The position numbers were made by a program, and so were the translations under genes. From NCBI RefSeq assembly GCF_016906535.1, contig NC_057380.1:434001-498000 (forward strand): 64,000 nucleotides of DNA, in the 5' to 3' direction. The DNA is from Rhizoctonia solani. Lineage: Eukaryota > Basidiomycota > Agaricomycetes > Cantharellales > Ceratobasidiaceae. Below are positions 1 to 12,082 of this stretch, piece by piece (the first letter of the stretch is position 1; the number at the start of each line of letters is the position of its first letter). Below the pieces are notes generated by a model. That model was not told where the DNA came from and searched no databases. It saw only the letters and a list, made by a program, of their open reading frames with translations.

Positions 1-303
1 ATCGTGAAATCTAATTCAGCCGACGTATATCCCCGGCTGGGGGCCGGACCAATAGCCACGCATCCTTGGCACATGGTCGACCGCCTTGATGTTGATCGTA
101 GATTGGTAAATGATCATACCGTTGCTATCGTTGTAGTATCCGATAATAGCTTCTTGACTAATTTAAACTACAGCTCCATAAAAATAACAACAACCGAACA
201 AGCATAAGGTATTGATATAGTACACATATATGTCCGTTTCAACCATAACTGTGGTATAACCATAAAAAATTCTATCGTGCAGTAATTATCTAACCACAAT
301 CTA
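1..303. other. Downstream flank of the first P450
   Basis: No coding exon recognised. Short AT-rich sequence lies 3' of the minus-strand P450 that ends at 304. One small open frame on the plus strand (4-207) has no recognisable domain and I do not call it a gene. Confidence 0.4.
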
Positions 304-2814
304 CTACTTGAGGGCGCTCTTGAATTTGACCCACATCCCTCCCTGAGTGAACAGTCAGTACGTGGAATGGCAAGCTCCCGACTTTTGGGTACAACTCACA
401 TGGGAATAAAGCGTGACAGCGCTCTTTGGCCAGATCTTCTCTAAAGGCTTCCTGCCGGTGCCTTGGGCCCATTCGGCAGGCGGGCAGGAACCCTCCGGAG
501 CCGCGTTCATAGCCAGCTCAAAGCCGGTAAAGTTTTGTAATAACCGGGTGAGAACAAACGAAGCTTCGTTCAGTGCGAATTGCTGTCCAAGGCACTGTCA
601 TATCAAGTCAAATCGATGAGACATTCATCAGCAAGCAATTATTGTACGCACAATTCTCGGTCCGGCGTTGAACGGGATAAATTTGAACGGGTCAGAGAGG
701 ACTCGCTTGTGTCTGTGGTCAAGCCACCGCATCGGATCGAATAAATCGGCGTCTGGCCCCCACAGCTCGGGATCCCGCTGCATAAGCATAGTGCTATATA
801 TCATCGACGCGTGCGGACCCGGCATATATAATGGCGTTTCAGTGGGCTTGGCGGGAAGAACGACTGAATGAGACGATGCTCGCTCATTCAGGGGCACAGA
901 AGGGAAGAGGCGCAAAACTTCGTTGATAATGGCCCGTTCTGTCACAGAAAATAATGAGCTCGGAGATTCGTACCACCGGTAGTGAAAGAGTATTGCTTAC
1001 GATAGCGCATTTGCTTGATTTGGTCGTAGGTGGGTGCCGCTGACTCGCCTACGGTATCCAACACTTCTGCACGCGCGCGTTCCATGACTTCTGGGTGCAT
1101 TGCAAGAAGGTATACTGAGAATGTCAACAGGCTAGCGGTCTAGGTTATCTGGGTTAGCATTTATGTGCGCTTAGAAGTAGTTAGTTCGGGACTAACCGTG
1201 TCACGCGCGGCCAGTAGAATATTAATGAGCTCGTTTGCAATCATCTTCCTATCTAAAAAAGGGAATGAGCACAGGTGTAATACATATGAAGAGTAACCGC
1301 ATGCTATTCACCATCCGTGCTGGATACCAAATGGTCGATGAAAGTATCCCCAGCTGGCTGCTTCTCGTCTCCTCCGCTCCGCAGCCACGAATCTCTCCGG
1401 CCGAACGCTTGGTCGAGCAAGGGCTGTCACAGAGTCAGTCTATCGGGCATTTAGAGTTCAAAATATCTGCAGTACGTACCTGGATCCAGAAATCTATTTC
1501 ATTTCTGTAAGGTCGTGCCTTGTCTGCCAAAAGCTCCGCCGCTGGCCACAGGTGTTTGCCGAGACGACTCCGAATGGGGAGAAGGATAAGAGCCTTTTCA
1601 AATGCGCTCACAAAGCTACCATATCCACCTGCAATTGTGATGAATCTGTCAGCATCGTGCGGGCTACTATCTCCGAATCATAGGGGCTTACCCTCTGCGA
1701 GTGTGCCCTTCGGTCCCATCTTGGCCTGACCTGCAATTGGGAGCGGAAGATCCAGGGTATTAAGATCTGATGCTCCGAAGAGGAAATCTCCAGCTGCGTC
1801 CATGGTAAACCGGGACTGTTTAACCAAGTGAGAATACAGCAACTGATTGGTTAGAACCTTCTTGCTCACAAATACGTCCTGTGCATCGCATGCAACATCC
1901 CTGCCTTCATGGTTGTGGAATATTGAAAGCACCTTCTGGGTATACCGATCGTAGAGATGGAAGTCGGAGATTCGCTCTCGAGCAAAGAAGGGGCGCGCCA
2001 TGGTGCGGTGCTGTATTGGGTAAATATGTGTGAGCCTGATTTAAACTGTATGCGCTCACAAATCTCCACACGTCGCCATCACGATTGAAAATGCCGTCGC
2101 CCATCATTCTGCATTGCACTGGTTAAGCATCGCGGCTAGCTACGGCTGTGTGTACTGCCACTCACGTTTCGCTGCGGTTGCGTTGTGTGGGTCCTTTTTC
2201 AAAGTGCTCGAAGCCAGTGGCAAGAGCGAACTTGATCACATCGTGGTCGACAGTAAAAATCTTTTGGAAGCGTTAGGATAAAACACAAGACCTGCTGAAT
2301 GGGGTACTTGCCACATCTTCCCACATTACACGCGTGTTGAATGTTGGCCCATAGATGAGTGACATTTTGTGAACCCCTTGAAGACTGGAATTTCAGTGCA
2401 AGGTGCAAGGCGAACCTTGGGACTGAATACCCACATTCTCCAATGTACCCCTTCTGCATGGTTTTAAACATGCTATTAAGGAAAGTAACATTAGCTCCTG
2501 TGGTGTCGTTTTAATGCGGGATCATCTTACTCCACAAGCACATCGATATTCCCAGGCCATTTACCCTTGATCCTTGGGATGGGATGGGCTCCAAGGCGAC
2601 GCGCCTCTCGATCTTGTAGATGAAGGCGAAGGATGTTACGGACCGACCAAAACAAAGGGACAGATAGAATATACAGAGCACCAAATAATATACTTTGTAG
2701 CCAAGACGTTGACTGCACTTGTGAGAGGCGAAAACTGACATATGTGAGCAAGAATGGGATGCCGAGGAATCGGGCAAGAGAAGTGAAGAATGCTTGACGA
2801 TGATGGTACGTCAT
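304..2814 (-). CDS. Cytochrome P450 monooxygenase, CYP63/pc-3-like
   Basis: Membrane-anchored, heme-thiolate monooxygenase; the family hydroxylates hydrophobic substrates such as alkanes and aromatics. The start is taken as the ATG at 2814-2812 ([16 protein letters not shown]), which aligns with the start of the paralogue at 8651; an in-frame ATG lies 15 nt further upstream. An N-terminal hydrophobic anchor is followed by the family block [14 protein letters not shown]. Other visible motifs are the I-helix [14 protein letters not shown], the ExxR helix [22 protein letters not shown] and the heme loop FNAGPRI / CLGQQFA split by a short intron. The last intron (about 341-402) must be spliced to reach the proper end [12 protein letters not shown] with TAG at 304-306; reading through gives an unrelated tail stopping at 355. 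About nine short introns. No frame break seen. The substrate cannot be inferred. Confidence 0.88.
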
Positions 2815-5186
2815 CTTAAATCCTCGCAAAATCGAGCCTGTAAGAGTCAGAGTAACCAGCTATCGAGTGCAGACTATGATTTGCTAGTAACTATGACGGA
2901 GAGGCAGCCAAAAAAAAAGACAATCTTAGAGTCCCAAGAGGGTGTGTTGATTTATCCCAAGATTCCAACCGTAAGATATAGGAAGGTGGACGCCCTCGGA
3001 GGAGCGATTCACCGGACGATGCCTCACATCGCAAAGACTGCCAGAATCATGGGACCCTTGTCCCACTTGGGAGAAGCTTCTGAGTCAAAGCAGAATTGCC
3101 GTATTACGCTTAGGAATGATTTCGACCGGAGATTCAACCCCCGGTGGTCCAGTGCTTGCCAAAGCTAAAGGCTCTCAGAGAGTGTGACATAAGCATGATC
3201 GGTTAGCATTGGCGCCCAAGGAATTACATAGAAAAAGTCGTTGAATATGTGATTGGTTAAATAGGTCGTGTGTGGCCGTGTAACACCTAGGAGTGTTTGT
3301 TATTGACCTTGTCCATCTAGGTACTTCCAAGGGGGTTGAGGACATTTTATCCAGATGAGGGGCTCCCATGAGTTCGAATACTAACGCGCCCATTTTTGGA
3401 TGTTACTACACCAATGACAGGATGGGTGTAAGCGAACCAGAGGTAGACAATCCGACCAAAACGGGAGTCTTACCTTGGCGTGAGTGCCTCGCTCGATCGG
3501 CGTATACCCTAAACTCTACCACCTACAGCTCTCATTGGCTCGGTGGTCGAATGTGCGGTGAGCTAGTTTATATTCTATATCAAAAATGCTTCCAGCTCGT
3601 GATCCGAGACATGATGCACACGATATAGTGTTGTGCTTTACACTCGGTTTGTGTTGGGGAGACGCCACGACGGTACTGAAAGGCCAGCGTATCAGGGTCG
3701 GCTAGAAGCGGGCTGATTGATAAATTGGATGTCCAATGAGCTAGCTCGCGAGCTTTATGACCCATTTCCGACTGCCTATTACGAGAATAGTGACCCATGC
3801 TTGAGACCAATACACTCATACAAAGCCGCAGATCCCCCGATAAAGAATATCAAAGCAGCAAGGAGACAAAGTATCGGTTAGTGTAGCATCGTCTAGATAG
3901 GCTAAGCGAGCTGTGACTTGAAGGAAATCGTGGCGCACAACACCAAAGAATTCCTAGACGAGTAGTGAACGTCAAGAAAATCCTCTGAGATGTATCAGCA
4001 GAAGGTAAGAAAGGTAAAGATAATGAAATAGAGTTGTGCCCAAGCAGAAGGTGTCTGGTATTTATTGTCTGCTTTAGGTTGTGCACACGTTCGAAATAAA
4101 GACTCTGGGAATTTTGTTGTGGTGGGAGCAAGACACCCGCGGAAGCAAATTCAGTCAGGTGCTTTTGACTACGCCCACCCAATCCCTGCATGTAAGCACA
4201 GCTCGATCAACACCAAAGCTCAATGTTTGGAGCATTATCGCCAAAGGTTTACCCCATACAACTTTCAGAATCATCCCATGTCATTCATGGAGACAATGAG
4301 CAAAGCTCTAGTCCGATAGGTCGTTCGGCGTTTATACTTGAAGAACTGAGATTACGTCATCTTGCCTGATACTTCATGCCCCGTGTTCATAATCTACTTA
4401 CCCTGTGATTCCGTGACATTGAGAATGTCAGCATGCATTGCTCTGGGGCTTGGCGCGGACGAATGCTTTTAATTTCCCCACCCCCAAGAGGCGGACACAT
4501 AACAGTGCGACAAAAATTCTTTTCGGACAATGCCTGATTTTGGTACGTTCCACCCTGGATGGTTCTCTCGATTCAATGAATCAACTTATGAGAACTCGGG
4601 TCCAAAAAAAGCGTATTTTTGGATTCTACAGAAATTCTCATGGTGCTGAGAGACATACTGTGACTGATTTGTCATCCATGGCTAGCTGGTAGGTAGTCAT
4701 CACCCGGGACGCGGGAATGGTATTTTAATGCAATTGGCTAATTCACTTGAAGTAATGGCAGCTCCCCACAAAGGCGATTCATTTTCGATATCATCTATCT
4801 TATTCTCACCGGCCTCTCGCTTCCCTTTCTGGGATTGAAAATACGCGAGATTCATGCAATTGTCACGTTACATGCTGCCGGGTGGAGGTTCAAGGTGTTC
4901 TCTTGCCTATTTCCCTCCCAATTCCTGAAGAAACGAACCTCAAACTATAAACCAATCAGACTTTCGGCGAGATTTCACCAAGCATCATGGATGATCCTTT
5001 CGTGTACATCGCGTTTTCGTTGCCTCGTTCATCCATCTGAACCTCATTTGATCCTTGCATCTGAGCTTCCCATAATCCTATTGGCTCACATCTCCCACAT
5101 ATTTTCCTTAGCTTCTCAAACTCCGACCTTATAAGGTCGGCCAACGGGTAAACAAGGGAACCGTATCGCCCTATCTCATCTTAACG
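2815..5186. other. Intergenic region between P450 and NmrA-like gene
   Basis: About 2.4 kb with only short open frames on both strands (for example 2794-3168 plus and 3850-4191 minus), none with a recognisable domain or a consistent exon structure. The stretch just before 5187 is the upstream region of the NmrA-like gene. Confidence 0.4.
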
Positions 5187-6611
5187 ATGTCTACTGCTCA
5201 GAGCCCCCTGGTCGTCGTTTGTGGAGCTACTGGTTCACAGGGCTCGAGTGTCGCTCAGTACCTTCTGAGGGATGGCGGATATAGAGTACGCGCACTCACC
5301 CGAAATCCTGCTAGCGACAAGGTCCAATGTAAGTTATTTATGATCAAATGTCGGACACCTCCCGAAACGACATCCCCTTAGCTTTGAAAAAGCAAGGGGC
5401 AGAAATCTTCGGCTGCGACCTGGTCGATAAGGAACAGGTTAAGGCTGCACTCAATGGTGCTTATGCTGTCTTTGGAGTTACCAACTGTGAGCCGCTATGC
5501 CTTTGCATCGCTTCTCTTCTTATTCTGGTTGCTAGTTTGGGAACATGGCGAAGACTCGGAGATTAGACAGGGAATAAACTTGGCCGATGCGGCTATAGCG
5601 AATAGATTGGAGCATTTCGTCTGGTCGTAAGTTCTACCTATTTTGATTAGTAAGCAATGATTCCGAAAGTAAGATATGACATCAACTAGATCATGCCCGC
5701 ACATCCAGGGCGAAGCCCCTCGTCACTGGGAGTCCAAAGTTCAAGTTAACAGGTACCTCCGTGAACATGGAGTGCCTACCACTACGTAAGCTCTTACCTT
5801 TTCGGACTGGCCAATTAACTGATTACCGCGGGGTTTGTAGTGTATTTTCCTCGTTCTACTACCAGAATCTTTGGATGTTTTTCCCTCCCAAGCGACTACC
5901 CGACGGGTCTCTCATTCTCGATTGGATTTTCCCGAGCGAGGTCCGTATACCCTCGTTCTCGGTCGAAGATTTGGGTATGTTCATAATACGAACGAGCTTA
6001 TTTTTTGCATCACTTATTGAATTAAATTTCAGGTGCTTGGGTGAGCTATTTATACTTGGTTTGCTTGATTATCCCCAGTGCTAGAGCACTTGAGAGTAGG
6101 TCCTCGCTGCACTGAAGAGTCCCAGCACTTGGATTGGTGAGTGCAACGATCGTTTCTTGCGCATACATGCAGCCTGAAACAGGTATCGTACCAGGAAGAG
6201 AAATGAAGCTCTGCTCTGAGGTGCTTACGCCTCGAGATTATGCGGCAAAATTGAGCATTGGCTTGGACACCAAGGTTCTGTTGAAAGATGTGACTATAGT
6301 GGAGTTTGAGGCTATCAGGTCTCATGTTCCGCCTGACGTCTGGCTAAAGTAAGTAACTGCTGGACCTTTCGTATTGTAAACCATAATACCCTAACCCATA
6401 ATAACTTAGCATAAGTGAGTACACATAACAACCAAGAACCGTAGATAACCCATAGCTTCGATCGGTCGATTCAGAGGGCTTCTGGGATAACCCACACCTA
6501 ATGGATGAAGGTATAGAAATGAGCAAACAGCTATTTCCGGAACTTCAAAACCTAGAGGAGTTTTCTAAGACTCACAAGGATAAGCTACTCGCTGCGGCCT
6601 TACCCACATAG
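5187..6611 (+). CDS. NmrA-like family NAD(P)-binding protein
   Basis: Atypical short-chain dehydrogenase fold of the NmrA/HSCARG type. Members bind NAD(P) and act as redox sensors or reductases; catalysis is not certain. The N-terminus has the Rossmann glycine motif, seen as VVVCGATGSQGSSVAQYLL. It is followed by CDLVDKEQVKAALNGAYAVFGVTN, HWESKVQVNRYLREHGVPTT, SSFYYQNLW (typical NmrA mid-domain) and near the end LCSEVLTPRDYAAKL. The gene is interrupted by about seven short GT-AG introns (for example 5785-5839 and 5974-6031). Splicing gives one open frame ending AAALPT with TAG at 6609-6611, so it looks intact. It lies between two P450 paralogues, which hints at, but does not prove, a shared metabolic or stress role. 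Confidence 0.85.
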
Positions 6612-8360
6612 ACGGATGATATTCATCACGCTCTTGCGGGCTACAATAGCTAATATGATGCATATTCTCTTGTACCTCCACTACGTTGGCTCGTCTCGGA
6701 ATATAATATCCACAATCGAGTTTTATTCCCTGGATAAGTGATCAACGAGGCTTACTCTTATTTCTAGCCTGACCAACGATGCTTCACCCAGGAGCTTTAT
6801 ACAGTTGGCTGATGTATACCAAGCTACTTCGAGCTCAATAGCGTGGTTAGCAGGAGATAAGTGGATAAGGTGATTGAAGACCTAATTCCTGTTCAATTTT
6901 TTCACGGAGTGTGTCACGAATGAAACCCAGGACAACTTCAAATAAGGCTAGATATAACCAGAGATTGGTCATGAGTAATTTGCTCATGAGGCACTATGGA
7001 GCACAGTGCAAACAAGATATGATCCCGCGAGACTACAAACTGGCTTGCATGCATACATAGTGCGGTTGCTCCGGCGCTTGCGTGCACTATTTCATTCTTT
7101 AAACCCCGTACTAAGCCACCTCAATGCGATATACTTCCACTGCCTTCGCATTTGTGAAAGTAAGCTAGATGTTATCAAAATGTGTATCTCTTAGTTATAA
7201 CTTGAACGTTTAGTTGTGACCTAAACGTGATAGACTAGCGCAATTGTAGAATAATCACTCGATATATTAGGAAACCCAATGCTATCGGTAGCTGCCTGAT
7301 GCGCTCATTTTATGGCGAATGTACCGGCGCAGATATGATCAAAGACGAGTCCTTACACTAGGCATTATTTCTCACATGCAGCGAAAGCATAATAGAAGAA
7401 TACAGAGACAAACGAATATATTGAGAACCGAATAGATATACAGGAAAGCGAAAGTTGCAAACATCAAATCCTTTAATGAATCCAAAAGTAGCGAACACAG
7501 TGCAGAAATTCACCTTCTAAAATAATGGTCGGACATGCGTCGGGAGAGTCCTTTCTAACCCAGTCCTGAGCCAATACTCGCCTGCCTGCATAAAAAAGAT
7601 TCCTAAATAACCCACCAATCAATGGCTCTACGAAGACTTGAGCAAAAATTCTTGAGAATCGTTGAGCGGCGATTTGGATAGTATAAAGTCTCTGGGAGGA
7701 GTTTTGGTGTTGGGTGTTATGGTCTGTGTCATCTTGAATAGGACGAATAACATCGTGATATCGAGTCGATGTAACATGGCTCGATTGGCGCAAGATAAGT
7801 TGCCGTGCAAAGCTTTGAATGCTATATGATGGGCCTACAAGTTATACTAGCGGCTGATTACCAGAATTATCCGGGCTCATGGAAAGGTTTTCGAGCTCAT
7901 TGACACTCGGGCCCTCGGAGTATGAGTCATACACTTGTCCGAATAGAAGTCTCCAAAGTTCCACAACGATCGTGGTTGTCCTTCCTGTCGCGCGCGCAGT
8001 CTTGGTACTCTGATTCGGAGTGGGGCAACTGCCCCTACAGACCCAACAAGATAACGTTATTCAGCCTAGCCAAAAGAGCATAGATAACGATTATCATTAT
8101 CCCTATCATCAATACATAATTACCGGAAATGGCGGAACAAAACCTACCTTCGGCAACACCTTCCACGTGCTATAGCCGCTAGGGTGACGCGAAAGGGCAA
8201 TCTCTAAATCGCCTTCTATTCACATGGCCCTAGCGATTCAGTCTCACGAATCACTCTCGGCCCAAGCCTCCAATCGTAGCTTGCTCACTCGCCCGGCCCA
8301 ACGGAAACGTTGACGTTTTTTTTGCTAGGGGGCACTCAGGAGTGGCATGATTCATTCCGC
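6612..8360. other. Intergenic region
   Basis: About 1.7 kb without a recognisable gene. Small open frames (7473-7793 minus, 7006-7194 plus) show no family motif. The last part leads into the upstream region of the second P450. Confidence 0.4.
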
Positions 8361-8567
8361 AGGCTCCTCGAGCTTTGCAAGCCCCTCCGTACAATTAGTC
8401 AGTTAACATCTAATCCCAAACGAGATTCTATAGGACACAAGCTGTCCCGAAAATAGTAGTACCTAAGTTTACTAATCAACCAGTGGGCTGCGCGAGCCCG
8501 GGGAGAGTCTGCGGCGTGACTACGCTACTCCTGAGCGCTCCCCATCAAAAGCCGTTTTCGCCAAGGA
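8361..8567 (+). repeat. Duplicated P450 upstream segment, copy A
   Basis: This block directly upstream of the second P450 is repeated, diverged but clearly alignable, at 42665-43152. Shared strings include CTCCTCGAGCTTTGCAAGCC, TAGGACACAAGCTGTCC, AGTAGTACCTAAG and GAGAGTCTGC. Copy B carries a 283-bp LTR insertion that is absent here, so copy A shows the empty site. Confidence 0.8.
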
Positions 8568-8607
8568 GTCCGAGTCCGAGCCTTTGGACATCTTCGAATC
8601 GACAGGC

Positions 8608-8612
8608 TATAA
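8608..8612 (+). promoter_or_regulatory. Possible TATA element of second P450
   Basis: TATAA about 40 bp before the ATG at 8651. The position is plausible for a fungal core promoter, but such short AT motifs are common. It lies just downstream of duplicated segment copy A. Confidence 0.3.
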
Positions 8613-8650
8613 TTGGTGCATCGGAATTCCAAAGCCCAAGCATAACGACC

Positions 8651-11600
8651 ATGGGACATCGTCACCGTCTAGTCTGGCTCACGAGCCTTGCTCGATTCAT
8701 CGGCTACCCCGCGTTTGCGCTCACCGCTGCACTCCGGCTTGCCCGTCCCGCTCGAATCCCGGAATCGAAGCTTTTGCTCAGTGTATTATATGTTCTTGCT
8801 GTTCCTACATTTTGGGGGTTCAGAAATGTGGTGCGTGATAGGCTGAGAGAACGAGAGGCCAAGCGGCTGGGTGCGCGGGTGGTTCCGCGGGTAAAGGGAA
8901 AGTGGCCGGGAAATATCGATATCATGCTCAAGTGAGTGTAGAAATTAATCGGGTTTGCTGTGACCTAAAGACAATATCTAGGCTAGTCAAATCACTTCAT
9001 GGATCATATGTTGCCTCAGGTGAGTTTCGCAACCTGTAGCTTCGTATCATGCACGATGTCATCATATATTCAGTATTGGATGAATTGTCCAAGGAATACG
9101 GGAACACATTCAATATGAGACTCTTATGGGACGACATGGCAAGTCTGCCCCCGTCTCTGTTACATAATCATAACCATCTTTGTGCAGATTGTCACAATTG
9201 ACCACGACGTCATCAAATTCATTCTCGCAACAGGCTTCAACTCGTTCGGCAAAGGACCAAAACAACAAGCCCGGCTCGAAGGGTAAAGTCTATCAATCCG
9301 GGTTCCATTCTCACTCCACTGACTCGTCGATTAGTCTCCTCGGCGATGGGATATTCAACCGAGACGGGGACCTATGGAAATTCGTACGCCTTTAGCTCAC
9401 CTCGATTTCGCGTTCCGGCACTTACATATGTTTTGTTCCTCTGACCGATTGATGATCGCTTCGCCTCCCCGATTCTTAACCTCTGCCCGATCACAATCTG
9501 CACCGGTCTTCTAAATGTTCGTAGCACCGAAACATGACCCGGCCATTCTTTGTCCGAGAACGGATCAGCGAATTCGATCTTTTTGACAAGTATGCCCAGA
9601 AGTTCCTCGCTAGAATGGAAGAACATACGGATACGGGTGCCAATGGACATCCAGGATCTCTATGCGAGTCGACATTTGGGGATTCACTTTCTTTATCTCA
9701 TTATTTGTTTTATTTTTGGATACAGGCCCGATTAACGATCGACGCAGCGTGCGAATTCCTCTTTTCGTCCACGTCTGTGAATACGCTCTCTCTCCCGCTG
9801 CCAACGGCATATAAAGCCGAGATGGGAGCACGCGGGACGGCCGCGCCGACCTCGTACGGTTCGTTCGTGTCCGCATTCGACGAGGCGCAGGGGATCATTC
9901 CCATTCGGGGCCGGATGGGCCCGTATCTGGCCGCTCGCGGAATGGAAGGGTGACAGGGTGATGGCGTGTCGCAGGGTTGTGAACGAATGGGTTGCGGTGA
10001 GTGTCATTTCCTGCCCCTTTCTTTAGGGGGAATTGGAGACTCATCGAGGGTAGCCGCTTTTGGAGAGTGCGATTGAGCGGAGGAAAGAGTATCTCCAAAA
10101 TGGAGGTGAAAAGGGTCAGCCGGCCGGGGACACGTTTATCGATGATTTAGTTAGCTCTACCGACGGTGAGTCATTGCGCATTTAGCAACCATCGTCCTCT
10201 GTTGTTTATTGTCGGATCACAGACAAGATGCTCGTCATGGACGAACTCGTGAACATACTCCTGGCGGCCCGGGATACCGTAAGTGATTACGTTTGATGAA
10301 CTTGTTCTTGACTCATGCGCCGATTGATGACTCGCGAATTACGATCTTGGGCTATCGCATTGCTTTGTTTTCTGCGGGCTTATCGTCGTTCTGGACACTG
10401 CTTTTTCTTATCTGCAAACGACGTCATGCTCATGATTGAAAAAAGACGGCGAGTCTGTTGACGTTTACGACGTACTTGTTGACGCAGCACTCGAACGTCT
10501 TGAAAACGTTGCGCGGGGAGATTCTAGAGCACGTAGGTCCCGATGCGGCGCCTACCTATGACCAAATCAAAGCGATGAAGTACCGTGCGTCTTTCCTTTT
10601 GTATTCTGCGCCCCACCTTGGCAAAGACCAACGAGTATATGCAGTGCGCGCCGTCTTGAACGAAACCCTCCGCCTGTTCCCGCCAGTACCCATCAACGAA
10701 CGCGCAACCTACGCGACATGCACGATACCGACGTCTTCTTCCGGAAGATTGTACATCCCATCCGGCGTCCAAGTGCTGTTTTCGCCCCTGGTGATGCAGC
10801 GGCGACAAGACCTGTGGGGAGCAGACGCATGGGAATTCGACCCTGCGCGATGGCTGGACGAGCGCAACGAGATGTTTATCAAGGACCCGATGCGGTTTGT
10901 TCCATTTAATGCTGGACCGAGGATCGTAAGTCTTATCTATCCGACCGGCTTGAGAAGGGATCAAGGACTGACCAATGGTGGATGTGTTCATTCCATAATC
11001 TTTTCCCTCTCTCAAACACCACGATTCAATTGGACGTCCCCTGTCCTGCGGCTTATTCGCTTTGCGCTCAATTGGCTGTCGCGCCCAATTCGCTATCGGG
11101 TTTCTATCTCTGACGTGCAATGATTATTCTTGGCGTGCTGGCGTCTCGGACACTGTGTCCTGGTCCTGTCGTTGCGAAATTGGATTGGGGGGATTGGGCG
11201 GTCCGAACGTGGTTGGTTCGGTCTGAATTGCGGCCGGTCGACGTGGATCGTTTGTTTATTTTTCAATGGCGTGTATGGGTGTGGTGTCTCTATGACATCC
11301 GGACTCGGGTATGAACGTCGCGACGGGGACGGGGCGGGGGGGCTGACACATGTACAACCTCTGTCAACGGTTCCTGTTTGACCATTGTCCACCACGACTG
11401 GGTACCGGTTCTATTTGATTACTATCATATAGTGCCTGGGCCAGCAGTTTGCATACAACGAAGCGTCGTTTGTGCTGGTGCGTGTGCTGCAGCGGTTTGA
11501 TACGCTCCAGCTGGCGATGGACGCTGCGCCTGCGGGGTCAATACCTCCCTCCCAGTGGCAGGGCCAGAGCGGGCGAGCGAGTGTGGAAAAGGTGTGGCCA

Positions 11601-11663
11601 AAGAACGCGGTTACGTTGTATTCCAAGGGCGGGATGTGGGTGCGGGCTGGGCGGTGCATGTAA
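8651..11663 (+). CDS. Cytochrome P450 monooxygenase, CYP63/pc-3-like (paralogue)
   Basis: Paralogue of the minus-strand P450 at 304-2814, sharing the anchor block SLARFIGYP, the linker [26 protein letters not shown] and [16 protein letters not shown]. Functional motifs: I-helix [11 protein letters not shown] (near 10240), ExxR as [24 protein letters not shown], and heme loop [10 protein letters not shown] joined to [13 protein letters not shown]. The end is [14 protein letters not shown] with TAA at 11661-11663. ATG 8651 is chosen by alignment to the paralogue although the frame stays open to 8483. Two oddities: the heme-loop intron is about 507 bp (10926-11432) instead of about 50 bp, and near 9923-9927 one extra base breaks the frame before WPLAEWKGD compared with the paralogue's LWPAAE. 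That is either an inactivating insertion or an assembly error. Confidence 0.85.
10926..11432 (+). other. Expanded intron in the P450 heme-loop codon context
   Basis: GT (after the ATC of GPRI) to AG (before TGC of CLGQQ), about 507 nt. The paralogue has a short intron at the same position (about 605-655, minus). The extra sequence is GC-rich and has no recognised domain or terminal repeats that I can define. Confidence 0.7.
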
Positions 11664-12082
11664 ATGAGAGTCATTGGAATGACATAACGTAATAACATGA
11701 TCGGTGCTTGGAACGGTTGAAATGCTACAGTCCCACTCAGGGTCCCGAACATCAGCGGAGGATTGAAAAAAAGCAGGGGTTTTTTGAGACCTGGTTCGAA
11801 CCACGACGACGCCAGCCGACGAATGTCGAGCAGAAAGAAATCGAGCTGTAGAGTGCAATCTATGACTGTTGGCCTTGACTGGTGAGTGGTTAATGCACCA
11901 ATGGGCGATTGGGCTCTTGGTGCATGGTCCGAGTGGCATATATGGTGCTCACACGCCGTGTTTTGTGCAGCTGCCGAGCGTTGCGTATCCAGCCATCCCC
12001 GCTCTTTGTCTTTCTTGTCTCGTCGGACAGACCCCCTTAGAGACCTTGCTTTCGAATTCGCCTAAATTTATTCATTATCATC
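11664..12082. other. Intergenic region
   Basis: About 0.4 kb between the P450 stop and the start of the next gene. No recognisable coding feature. Confidence 0.4.

Noticed and set aside
10524..11120. 198-codon minus-strand ORF
   Set aside because: Lies opposite the P450 ExxR and PERF exons, whose plus-strand motifs are unmistakable.
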